A DNA stretch of 64,000 nucleotides, from positions 2,542,001 through 2,606,000 of the forward strand of contig NZ_CP019388.1 in the NCBI RefSeq assembly GCF_001971725.1. Direction: 5' to 3'. The stretch comes from Winogradskyella sp. J14-2. Lineage in GTDB: Bacteria > Bacteroidota > Bacteroidia > Flavobacteriales > Flavobacteriaceae. Shown one piece after another: positions 16,579-24,031 of this stretch. The position numbers and the translations under genes are program-made. The notes under the pieces are model-generated. The model did no database searches and was not told where the DNA came from. It saw only the letters and a list, made by a program, of their open reading frames with translations. Position 1 is the first letter of the stretch, and the number at the start of each line of letters is the position of its first letter.

Positions 16579-17517
16579 ATGAATAAAAAAACTCTCATAG
16601 AAGCTCACAACCGAATAAAACCATTTATTCACAAAACACCTGTGTTAACATCACAGTTACTTGATGAAATAGCAGGTTGTAATGTGTTTTTTAAATGTGA
16701 AAACTTTCAGAAAATGGGTGCTTTTAAAATGAGAGGTGCATCAAACGCAATTTTATCCCTTTCTGATGAAGAAAGACAAAACGGAGTGGTGACACATTCT
16801 TCAGGTAATTTTGCTCAAGCTGTTTCACTAGCAGCTAAGAAAATTGGTGTTAAGGCATATATCGTTATGCCAGAAAATGCGCCACAAGCTAAAAAGAATG
16901 GTGTTAAAACCTATGGTGGTGAAATTATAGAATGTGAGTCAACAGCCGAAGCCAGAGAATTTACAGCGAATAAAATTCAAAAAGAAACTAAAGCGTCATT
17001 TTTACATCCATCTAATCAAGATGAAGTGATTTACGGTAATGCGACAGCAGCAAAGGAGTTGTTAGAGGAGCAGCCTAAACTCGATATAGTTATAGCACCA
17101 GTTGGAGGTGGTGGATTATTGGCAGGTACAGCTTTAGCTATTGGTCAGTTTGCACCAAATTGCAAAATAATAGGAGCAGAACCAATGGAAGTCGATGATG
17201 CTTATCGTTCTTTAAAATCAGGTAAGATTGAAAAAAACAAAAGCACAAATACCATTGCAGATGGATTGAAAACCTATTTAGGAGACCGTAATTTTCCAAT
17301 TATAAAAACTTTAGTTGATAAAATTATCAGAGTAGAAGAAGAAGAAATTAAAGAGGCTATGCAACTCATTTGGGAACGCATGAAAATAGTTGTAGAGCCA
17401 TCAAGCGCAGTAGCTTTTGCTGCTGTTTTAAAGAATAAAGAAGAATTTAAAAATAAGAACGTAGGAATTATCATTTCTGGCGGAAATGTAGATCTGACAA
17501 ATCTTCCCTTTGGATGA
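16579..17517 (+). CDS. Threonine dehydratase / serine racemase-like PLP enzyme
   Basis: About 312 residues of the fold-type II PLP family. Schiff-base Lys lies in GAFKMRGASNA, substrate loop in SSGNFAQAVS, and the phosphate-binding glycine loop in VGGGGLLAG; a late EPSSAVAFAA and SGGNVDL complete the pattern. There is no C-terminal ACT domain, so it is the short, catabolic or racemase type. The start is the ATG at 16579, since the 12 codons upstream are a palindrome. It is not a known paa gene, yet it sits inside the paa run with short gaps. Confidence 0.85.
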   Translation: MNKKTLIEAHNRIKPFIHKTPVLTSQLLDEIAGCNVFFKCENFQKMGAFKMRGASNAILSLSDEERQNGVVTHSSGNFAQAVSLAAKKIGVKAYIVMPENAPQAKKNGVKTYGGEIIECESTAEAREFTANKIQKETKASFLHPSNQDEVIYGNATAAKELLEEQPKLDIVIAPVGGGGLLAGTALAIGQFAPNCKIIGAEPMEVDDAYRSLKSGKIEKNKSTNTIADGLKTYLGDRNFPIIKTLVDKIIRVEEEEIKEAMQLIWERMKIVVEPSSAVAFAAVLKNKEEFKNKNVGIIISGGNVDLTNLPFG

Positions 17518-17520
17518 TTT

Positions 17521-17570
17521 GTCATTCTGAACTGTCACACTGAGCTTGTCGAAGTGTTGTTTCAGGATCT
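17521..17570 (+). repeat. Nested palindrome: class A inside an outer hairpin
   Basis: Outer halves at 17521-17533 and 17558-17570 (TCTGAA against TTCAGG, one mismatch, ending GATCT). The inserted class A copy at 17534-17557 has a GTCA head, arms CACT/AGTG and the 11-base core GAGCTTGTCGA. Confidence 0.8.
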
Positions 17571-17588
17571 CATTCTAATTAAGAAAAT

Positions 17589-18782
17589 ATGAACGTAGGA
17601 ATAATAGGTTCAGGAACAATGGGAAGCGGTATCGCTCAAGTAGCGGCAACTGCAGGTTGTTCTGTGAAATTATATGATACCAGCCAAGCGGCTTTAGACA
17701 AAGCTAAAGCAAGCCTTGAAAAAATATTAAATAGACTCATTGAAAAAGGTCGAATAGATACTGAAGAAAAAAACAGAATTCAGTCAAATATCACGTATGT
17801 CGATAGTCTAAAAGCACTAGCAGATTCAAATCTTACGATTGAAGCTATCGTAGAAAATATTGATATAAAGAAGAAAGTGTTTTCAAAATTGGAGACATAT
17901 GTTTCAGAAGAATGCATCATAGCTTCGAACACATCGAGTTTATCCATAGCATCCATAGCATCATCTTTACAAAAATCAGAGCGTTGCATTGGAATTCACT
18001 TTTTCAACCCAGCACCATTGATGAAATTGGTTGAAGTCATTCCAGCAGTACAAACCTCAAAAGCAGTTTTAGACAAATCGGTTGAAACCATAAAAAGTTG
18101 GAAAAAAACAGTAGCTGTTGCAAAGGATACACCTGGTTTTATCGTAAACCGCGTAGCGCGACCATTTTACGGAGAAGCCTTAAGAATTTACGAAGAAGGC
18201 ATTGCTGATTTTGAAACTATTGATCATAGCTTGAAAACATTGGGAGGTTTCAGAATGGGACCATTCGAATTAATGGATTTTATTGGTAACGATGTTAACT
18301 ACATAGTAACAGAAACTGTGTTTACAGCCTTTTATTTCGACCCAAGATACAAACCGAGTTTCACACAAAAACGTTTAAGTGAAGCAGGCTATTTAGGAAG
18401 AAAAACCGGAAAAGGTTATTACGATTACGACCAAAACGGAAAGCGTGTCATTCAGAGCGATATCGAAGAATCTCAAACTGTCACCTCGAGCGCAGTCGAG
18501 AGGTCTCTCTCTCAACAAATATTCAACCGTGTTTTAGTAATGTTAATCAATGAAGCAGCAGACGCTTTGTTTCTAAATATCGCATCAGCTGAAGATATAG
18601 ACAACGCAATGACTAAAGGAGTTAACTACCCAAAAGGCTTATTAGCCTGGGCAGATGAAAAAGGCATTGATTGGTGTGTAACCAAACTAGATGAATTGTA
18701 CAACGAGTACCACGAAGACCGTTACCGTTGCAGTCCGTTGTTACGTAAAATGAATGAAGAAAACAGAACATTTTTTAACTAG
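17589..18782 (+). CDS. paaH: 3-hydroxyacyl-CoA dehydrogenase PaaH
   Basis: A 397-residue NAD-dependent dehydrogenase that oxidises 3-hydroxyadipyl-CoA. Rossmann motif GSGTMGSGIAQVAA at the N-terminus, catalytic His in GIHFFNPAPLMKLVEV, then TPGFIVNRVARPF and two HCDH C-terminal domains (FELMDFIGNDVN and LVMLINEAADAL). It is shorter than the 475-residue E. coli enzyme because the linker between the two C-terminal domains is short. That linker (residues 287-306) is almost wholly made of two in-frame palindromic repeats. Confidence 0.92.
   Translation: MNVGIIGSGTMGSGIAQVAATAGCSVKLYDTSQAALDKAKASLEKILNRLIEKGRIDTEEKNRIQSNITYVDSLKALADSNLTIEAIVENIDIKKKVFSKLETYVSEECIIASNTSSLSIASIASSLQKSERCIGIHFFNPAPLMKLVEVIPAVQTSKAVLDKSVETIKSWKKTVAVAKDTPGFIVNRVARPFYGEALRIYEEGIADFETIDHSLKTLGGFRMGPFELMDFIGNDVNYIVTETVFTAFYFDPRYKPSFTQKRLSEAGYLGRKTGKGYYDYDQNGKRVIQSDIEESQTVTSSAVERSLSQQIFNRVLVMLINEAADALFLNIASAEDIDNAMTKGVNYPKGLLAWADEKGIDWCVTKLDELYNEYHEDRYRCSPLLRKMNEENRTFFN
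18447..18473 (+). repeat. Class D palindrome in frame within paaH
   Basis: 27 bases from GTCATTC to GAATCT, with GAGCG and CGA at the same places as class A. Translated as VIQSDIEES (residues 287-295). The same peptide with one change occurs in the E1 protein. Confidence 0.8.
18480..18506 (+). repeat. Class A palindrome in frame within paaH
   Basis: Complete 27-base unit (arms CCTC/GAGG, core GAGCGCAGTCGA), translated as VTSSAVERS, residues 298-306. It is six bases after the class D copy. Confidence 0.9.
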
Positions 18783-18863
18783 CGTCAGTTCGAGTGCGAA
18801 GCGTATCGAGAACAAGCGAAACTTCTCGATACAATCTTCTGTCGAAGATCACTCGAGGTAACG
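18783..18863. repeat. Class B long hairpin between paaH and paaI
   Basis: Outer arms CGTCAGTTCGAGTG and CACTCGAGGTAACG, inner arms TATCGAGAA and TTCTCGATA. It begins directly after the paaH stop and ends nine bases before paaI. Confidence 0.75.
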
Positions 18864-18872
18864 AATTGAACT

Positions 18873-19277
18873 ATGAAAGGAGCAGATATCCCACATAAAA
18901 TGTTAAGTCAAGATGCATTTAGCACTTGGTTAGGCATCGAAATCCTAGAATGCGAAATCGGTCGTTGTCGCGTGGCAATGACGGTTCGCAAGGAAATGTT
19001 GAATAGTATGGGAAAAGCACACGGTGGAATCAGTTATGCATTGGCAGATACCGCTTTTGGTTTCGCAGCAAATACACACGGAAAATTTGCTGTATCCATA
19101 GAAACCAGCATCAATCATATAGAAGCATTAAATGAAGGAGATTATTTAGTCGCTGAATCTGTGATAGAAAATGTAAAAAATAGACTCGGATTTAATATCG
19201 TAGAAGTAAAACGAGGAAATGAACTGGTAGCACTTTTTAAAGGTGTTGTTTATCGCACTCAAAAGGATTGGGAATAA
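18873..19277 (+). CDS. paaI: PaaI-type acyl-CoA thioesterase
   Basis: A 134-residue hot-dog thioesterase. The motif HGGISYALADTAFGFAANT carries the catalytic Asp of PaaI. In the phenylacetate pathway PaaI removes dead-end CoA esters and frees CoA. Followed at once by the class C palindrome of the first GIY-YIG cassette. Confidence 0.92.
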   Translation: MKGADIPHKMLSQDAFSTWLGIEILECEIGRCRVAMTVRKEMLNSMGKAHGGISYALADTAFGFAANTHGKFAVSIETSINHIEALNEGDYLVAESVIENVKNRLGFNIVEVKRGNELVALFKGVVYRTQKDWE

Positions 19278-19278
19278 A

Positions 19279-19298
19279 ATTCCTGCGAAGGCAGGAAT
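19279..19298 (+). repeat. Class C palindrome, left border of GIY-YIG cassette 1
   Basis: Arms ATTCCTGC and GCAGGAAT with loop GAAG, followed by TCT; 17 bases before the nuclease ATG. Confidence 0.9.
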
Positions 19299-19315
19299 CT
19301 CATAATAAAGAATAA

Positions 19316-19636
19316 ATGAAATATTGGTACGTCTATATTATGGCAAACAAGCCAAATGGAGTAATTTATATAGGAGTAACTGATAATTTAGAAGAAAGAG
19401 TTAAAGAACATAAATTAAAAGTTTATCCAAAATCTTTTACAGCTAGATACAGTTGTGAGATTCTAGTTTATTTTGAAGAATTTGAAAATGGTGAAAAGGC
19501 GTCAATTAGAGAAGTTCAATTCAAGAAATGGAAGAGAGATTGGAAAATTAAATTAATAGAAGAAATGAATCCGAGTTGGGCTGATTTAAGTTTGAACTGG
19601 AATTTAGGAAATAAAATATTTAGGAATAACAAATAA
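19316..19636 (+). CDS. GIY-YIG nuclease 1 (COG2827-like single-domain)
   Basis: A 106-residue single-domain GIY-YIG endonuclease. The two strands are YVY (5-7) and YIG (18-20), with catalytic Arg28, His32 and metal-binding Glu66 (IREVQFKKWKR), so it should be active. The NPSWADL end is typical of the COG2827 group. No DNA-binding domain is attached. It stands in the paa run with no metabolic link to it, and is bordered 17 bases upstream and 4 bases downstream by palindromes in opposite orientation. Its target is unknown; I infer it acts on, or is spread with, the palindromes. Confidence 0.88.
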   Translation: MKYWYVYIMANKPNGVIYIGVTDNLEERVKEHKLKVYPKSFTARYSCEILVYFEEFENGEKASIREVQFKKWKRDWKIKLIEEMNPSWADLSLNWNLGNKIFRNNK

Positions 19637-19640
19637 TAAG

Positions 19641-19660
19641 ATACCTGCTTTCGCAGGCAT
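19641..19660 (-). repeat. Class C palindrome, right border of GIY-YIG cassette 1 (inverted)
   Basis: On the minus strand it reads ATGCCTGC-GAAA-GCAGGTAT then TCT, so it is inverted relative to the left border, with TCT facing the gene. It starts four bases after the stop. Confidence 0.85.
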
Positions 19661-19665
19661 TAGTT

Positions 19666-20880
19666 ATGAAACAAGCATACATAATAGACGGCATAAGAAC
19701 ACCAATAGGAAATTATAAAGGCACATTATCGGCTGTGCGTACAGACGATTTAGCAGCTTTAGTAATCAAAGAAATCGTAAAACGAAACCCAAACATCCCA
19801 AAAGAAGCATACGACGATGTTATTTTAGGTTGTGCCAATCAAGCAGGCGAAGATAATCGTAACGTAGCACGTATGGCATCACTTTTAGCTGGATTGCCAT
19901 TTACAGTTCCAGGAGAAACCGTGAATAGACTATGTAGTTCTGGTTTGTCAGCAATTATTCACGCTAACAGAGCGATAAAAGCTGGAGATGGCGATGTATT
20001 TATCTCTGGAGGTGTTGAGAATATGACACGCGGTCCGTACGTTATGGCAAAACCATCAAGCGCTTTTGGAGGCGATTCAAAACTTTACGATTCCACATTC
20101 GGATGGCGTTTCGTAAACCCAAAAATGCACGAAATGTATGGCACAGACGGAATGGGAATGACTGCCGAAAATCTAGTAGAGAAATATAATATCTCGCGAG
20201 AAGATCAAGATGCATTCGCCTATTGGAGTCAGATGAAAGCATCACAAGCGCAAGAAAACGGACGATTAGAAAAAGAAATTGTACCTGTCGAAATTCCACA
20301 GCGCAAAAAAGACCCAATCGTTTTTGCAAAAGACGAATTTGTAAAACCAACAACATCAAAAAAGATTTTAGCCAAATTACGACCAGCCTTTAAAAAAGAA
20401 GGAGGTAGCGTAACCGCAGGAAACGCATCAGGATTAAATGATGGAGCAGCCGCAACCATTATCGCTAGTGAAGAAGCTGTAAAAAAATATAATCTAAAGC
20501 CTTTAGCGCGCATCGTGAGTTCGGCTGTCGTAGGTGTAGAACCTCGAATTATGGGCATCGGTCCAGTCGAGGCGTCCAATAAAGCTTTGGCAAAAGCCGG
20601 ATTAACAATGGACGATATTGACATCATAGAGCTCAACGAAGCCTTTGCAGCACAAGCATTGGCGTGTATCAGAGCCTGGGGATTGGCGGACGATGATCCA
20701 AGAATTAACCCAAATGGAGGCTCGATTGCTATAGGTCACCCACTTGGTGTTACAGGCACCAGAATCGCCTATTCAGCGGCTTTAGAGCTCAAAGAGCAAA
20801 ACAAGCGCTACGCATTGGTAACGATGTGTATTGGTGTGGGTCAAGGCTATGCAGCGATCATAGAGAATGCAAATAATTAA
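19666..20880 (+). CDS. paaJ: 3-oxoadipyl-CoA / 3-oxo-5,6-dehydrosuberyl-CoA thiolase PaaJ
   Basis: A 404-residue thiolase that splits the last 3-oxoacyl-CoA steps of the pathway to acetyl-CoA and succinyl-CoA. Nucleophilic Cys in NRLCSSGLSAI, His in GHPLGVTGTR, second Cys in MCIGVGQGYA. NEAFAAQALA is also normal. Length and position fit PaaJ/PcaF. Confidence 0.93.
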   Translation: MKQAYIIDGIRTPIGNYKGTLSAVRTDDLAALVIKEIVKRNPNIPKEAYDDVILGCANQAGEDNRNVARMASLLAGLPFTVPGETVNRLCSSGLSAIIHANRAIKAGDGDVFISGGVENMTRGPYVMAKPSSAFGGDSKLYDSTFGWRFVNPKMHEMYGTDGMGMTAENLVEKYNISREDQDAFAYWSQMKASQAQENGRLEKEIVPVEIPQRKKDPIVFAKDEFVKPTTSKKILAKLRPAFKKEGGSVTAGNASGLNDGAAATIIASEEAVKKYNLKPLARIVSSAVVGVEPRIMGIGPVEASNKALAKAGLTMDDIDIIELNEAFAAQALACIRAWGLADDDPRINPNGGSIAIGHPLGVTGTRIAYSAALELKEQNKRYALVTMCIGVGQGYAAIIENANN

Positions 20881-20969
20881 CAATTGAAGATTGTCGATTG
20901 AAGATTTAAGAAGTAGTGAGAACTTCAAAAATCAAAAATCGTTAATCCACAATCTCAAATAATGAATGT

Positions 20970-20995
20970 GTCACCTCGAGCGCAGTCGAGAGGTC
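20970..20995 (+). repeat. Class A palindrome, left border of GIY-YIG cassette 2
   Basis: GTCA head outward, arms CCTC/GAGG, core GAGCGCAGTCGA; it ends four bases before the nuclease ATG. The 88-base spacer before it has another inverted pair AGATTGT/ACAATCT (20888 and 20949). Confidence 0.9.
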
Positions 20996-20999
20996 AATT

Positions 21000-21332
21000 A
21001 TGAAAACGTATTATGTATATATATTACAATGTTCAGATAATCTAACATACACAGGTATAACAAACAATTTGTCGAGAAGATTAGATGAACATCAAAAGGG
21101 TATAAACAAAAGTTGTTTTACATTTAAAAGAAGACCACTAAAATTAATTTTTGAACAAGTCTTTAATGATATAGAACAAGCTATTCGATTTGAGAAGAAA
21201 ATTAAAAAATGGAGTTCAAAAAAGAAATATGCATTAGCAAATGGAAAGTATGATTTGTTGCAGATTTTATCAGAATGTAGAAATGCAACACATTCAAATT
21301 ATAAACCCTTAAGATATCGTGAATTCAATTAG
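21000..21332 (+). CDS. GIY-YIG nuclease 2 (single-domain, UPF0213-like)
   Basis: A 110-residue GIY-YIG domain protein of another subgroup than nuclease 1. Strands YVY (5-7) and YTG (17-19), Arg27, His31 and Glu65 (IRFEKKIKKWSSKKKYALANG) are intact. The C-terminus has LLQILSECRNATHSN. It is enclosed by class A palindromes: one 4 bases upstream, one direct copy 10 bases downstream, then an inverted copy. Same strand as paa genes, with no obvious pathway role. Confidence 0.88.
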   Translation: MKTYYVYILQCSDNLTYTGITNNLSRRLDEHQKGINKSCFTFKRRPLKLIFEQVFNDIEQAIRFEKKIKKWSSKKKYALANGKYDLLQILSECRNATHSNYKPLRYREFN

Positions 21333-21342
21333 TGATAGAACT

Positions 21343-21367
21343 GTCACCTCGAGCGCAGTCGAGAGGT
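21343..21367 (+). repeat. Class A palindrome, direct copy right of GIY-YIG 2
   Basis: Identical in arms and core to the left border copy. Confidence 0.9.
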
Positions 21368-21387
21368 ATTTGAGTTTTAATTTTAAT

Positions 21388-21412
21388 AGGTCTCGACTGC
21401 GCTCGACCTGAC
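21388..21412 (-). repeat. Class A palindrome, inverted outer border of cassette 2
   Basis: On the minus strand: GTCA head, arms GGTC/GACC, core GAGCGCAGTCGA. The cassette 20970-21412 thus begins with GTCA and ends with TGAC. Arms differ from the other two copies but stay complementary. Confidence 0.9.
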
Positions 21413-21427
21413 AACCTCAAAAAATAA

Positions 21428-23971
21428 ATGATTGTGAAAAAAATAGAACATTATATCTGCGGAAACTGGACTACAGGAAAAGAAGAAGGAGCACCAATTT
21501 ACGATGCTATAACAGGCGAACATTTTACAAATTGGGCTGTTGAAGGATTAGATATTCCTGAAGTTCTTAACTACGCACGCACAAAAGGAGGCGAAGTACT
21601 TCGTAAAATGACCTTTCAAGAGCGCGGTAATATGCTCAAAAAATTGGCACTTTACCTTACAAAGCGCAAAGAACAATTTTACGATTTAAGTTACAGAACT
21701 GGCGCAACGCGTGTAGATAGTTGGATAGATATAGAAGGTGGTTTTGGTAATCTGTTTGCCAATGCATCATTACGAAAATTATTTCCAAACAAACCATTCC
21801 ACGTAGAAGGCGACCCAATCGATTTGTCTCGTGGCGGACGTTTTATGGCACATCATATAATGGTGCCAAAAAAAGGTGTTGCAGTGCACATCAACGCGTT
21901 TAATTTCCCGGTTTGGGGAATGTTAGAAAAGTGTGCTGTAAACTGGATGGCAGGTGTGCCAGCAGTAGTTTTGCCTGCGCCATCATCAGCTTATTTAGCA
22001 GAGGCAGTAGCGAGAGAAATTATTAATTCTAGTATTTTACCAGAAGGCGCACTTCAAATCATAAACGGGACAGTTAAAACCATTTTAGATACCGTCGAGT
22101 CTCAAGATGTCGTCACCTTTACAGGTTCAGCCGCAACTGGTCGCTTATTAAAAGCGCATCCAAGATTAATTGAAGAATCGGTGCCTTTTACTATGGAAGC
22201 TGATTCGCTTAACGCCTCTATTTTAGGCGAAGATGCAGTTCCTGGAACACCAGAATTCAATTTGTTCGTTAAGGAAGTTCGAAAGGAAATGACCGTAAAA
22301 GCTGGACAAAAATGTACAGCCATCCGACGCATTATTGTTCCTGAAAATTTAGTTGAGGATGTTCAAATCGCATTAGCAAAAGAGCTCGATAAAGTCACCA
22401 TTGGCGACCCAAGACTTAAGGAAGTGAGAATGGGTTCATTGGTGAGTAAGCAACAAGTTGAAGCAGTGAAAAGTTCTATTGCAGATATCAGCAAAGAAGC
22501 TGAAATAGTTTATGGCAATTTGGATAATATTGAGACTATTGGAGCGGATGCCAACAAAGGTGCATTTATTAGTCCGGTGGTGTTTAGAACTGATAATCCT
22601 TTCCAGAATAGTGTTGTTCACGAGCGCGAAGCATTCGGACCAGTAAGTACCATTATGCCTTACAAGTCAATGGACGAAGCTGTGCAATTAGCGCAAATGG
22701 GTAAAGGGTCGTTAGTGTCTTCTATTGCAACATTCGATGATAACATCGCGACGGATTATGTAGTTAATGCAGCGAGTCATCACGGAAGAATTTTGGTGAT
22801 TAATCGCGAAATGGCAAAACAAAGTACAGGTCACGGTTCGCCACTACCTTACTTAGTTCACGGAGGTCCAGGACGTGCTGGTGGTGGAGAAGAAATGGGT
22901 GGAATGCGTGGCATTAAACACTATTTACAACGTACAGCCATTCAAGGAACACCATCAACCATCACTGAAATTACTGGCATTTATCAGCAAAATGCAAAAT
23001 ATAAAGAAGCTGAAGACCATCCGTTTAAGTACCATTGGGAAGATATCCAACCAGGAATGTCTTTAAAAACACACAAGCGTACGCTTACGGATTCCGATAT
23101 TCAGAATTTTGCCAATCTAACTTGGGACCATTTCTATGCACATACAGATATAACCTCACTAGATGGCAGTATTTTTGAAAAACGAACAGTACACGGTTAT
23201 TTTATAATTTCTGCAGCAGCTGGTTTATTCGTGTATCCAAATAAAGGTCCAGTAGCGGCAAATTACGGTTTGGATTCTATCCGATTTTTAAGACCGTTAT
23301 ATCACAACGATACCATTTATGTGCGTTTAACCTGTAAGGAAAAAGTAGATAGAGATGTGTCATCAACAGAGCATCCAAGTGGCATTGTAAAATGGCACGT
23401 TGAGGTGTTTGATGCTAATTTTGAAAATCGACCAGAAAGTCAAAAAACAGACAAAGACAGTCCGTTGGTTGCCGTGGCTACCATTTTAACAATGGTTCAG
23501 AAAAAACAAGAAACATTTGTTGAAATGACCGAAGAAAAAATCAACGAATGCTTATCAAAATTAAAAGCAGACGCCAAACCAAAATGGGGCATTATGACGC
23601 CTCAACATATGATTGAGCATTTAGAATACACTTATAAAATTGCGTCTGGCGAAATTCAAGACTTTGAAATTTCTACACCACAGAAGATTTTAGACAAGGT
23701 ACACGCAAGCTTGTATAACTATAGAAAGTTTCCGCAGAACTCTCAATTTCCGCAGTTAGAAAAAGATACGCTAGATGATTTAAAACATCAAGATTTAGAA
23801 ACAGCGATTGAGAAGTTTAAAGAACAACGTAAAAAATACATCGAGTTCTTCAAGGAAAATCCAGATGCTAAATTGAAGAATATAGTATTTGGCGAGTTGA
23901 ATCGTTACGAATCTTACTTACTCGAAAGAAAACATTTAAACCATCATTTCGAGCAGTTCGATTTGTTATAA
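21428..23971 (+). CDS. paaZ: PaaZ oxepin-CoA hydrolase / aldehyde dehydrogenase with extra C-terminal domain
   Basis: An 847-residue bifunctional enzyme that opens oxepin-CoA and oxidises the resulting aldehyde. The ALDH part (1-520) has Glu257 (MEADSLN) and catalytic Cys296 (GQKCTAIRR). The MaoC hot-dog hydratase part (about 535-690) has the Asp567-x4-His572 dyad (WDHFYAHTD). E. coli PaaZ ends here at 681 residues. This protein adds about 150 residues (695-847) with WGIMTPQHMIEHLEY, NPDAKLKNIVFGELN and LNHHFEQFDLL, which resemble DUF1569/DinB-like domains. One continuous frame, no stop between. Confidence 0.94.
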   Translation: MIVKKIEHYICGNWTTGKEEGAPIYDAITGEHFTNWAVEGLDIPEVLNYARTKGGEVLRKMTFQERGNMLKKLALYLTKRKEQFYDLSYRTGATRVDSWIDIEGGFGNLFANASLRKLFPNKPFHVEGDPIDLSRGGRFMAHHIMVPKKGVAVHINAFNFPVWGMLEKCAVNWMAGVPAVVLPAPSSAYLAEAVAREIINSSILPEGALQIINGTVKTILDTVESQDVVTFTGSAATGRLLKAHPRLIEESVPFTMEADSLNASILGEDAVPGTPEFNLFVKEVRKEMTVKAGQKCTAIRRIIVPENLVEDVQIALAKELDKVTIGDPRLKEVRMGSLVSKQQVEAVKSSIADISKEAEIVYGNLDNIETIGADANKGAFISPVVFRTDNPFQNSVVHEREAFGPVSTIMPYKSMDEAVQLAQMGKGSLVSSIATFDDNIATDYVVNAASHHGRILVINREMAKQSTGHGSPLPYLVHGGPGRAGGGEEMGGMRGIKHYLQRTAIQGTPSTITEITGIYQQNAKYKEAEDHPFKYHWEDIQPGMSLKTHKRTLTDSDIQNFANLTWDHFYAHTDITSLDGSIFEKRTVHGYFIISAAAGLFVYPNKGPVAANYGLDSIRFLRPLYHNDTIYVRLTCKEKVDRDVSSTEHPSGIVKWHVEVFDANFENRPESQKTDKDSPLVAVATILTMVQKKQETFVEMTEEKINECLSKLKADAKPKWGIMTPQHMIEHLEYTYKIASGEIQDFEISTPQKILDKVHASLYNYRKFPQNSQFPQLEKDTLDDLKHQDLETAIEKFKEQRKKYIEFFKENPDAKLKNIVFGELNRYESYLLERKHLNHHFEQFDLL

Positions 23972-23984
23972 AATAGAAATTAAT

Positions 23985-24009
23985 GTCACCTCGAGCGCAG
24001 TCGAGAGGT
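23985..24009 (+). repeat. Class A palindrome (arms CCTC/GAGG)
   Basis: Complete head, arms and core in the 60-base gap between paaZ and the next gene, but followed by TTT in place of TCT. Confidence 0.9.
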
Positions 24010-24031
24010 TTCACAAATAAAACAAAATAAT

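Noticed and set aside
19316..21332. GIY-YIG genes as group I intron homing endonucleases
   Set aside because: No intron features and no interrupted host gene are visible; both genes lie between complete genes.
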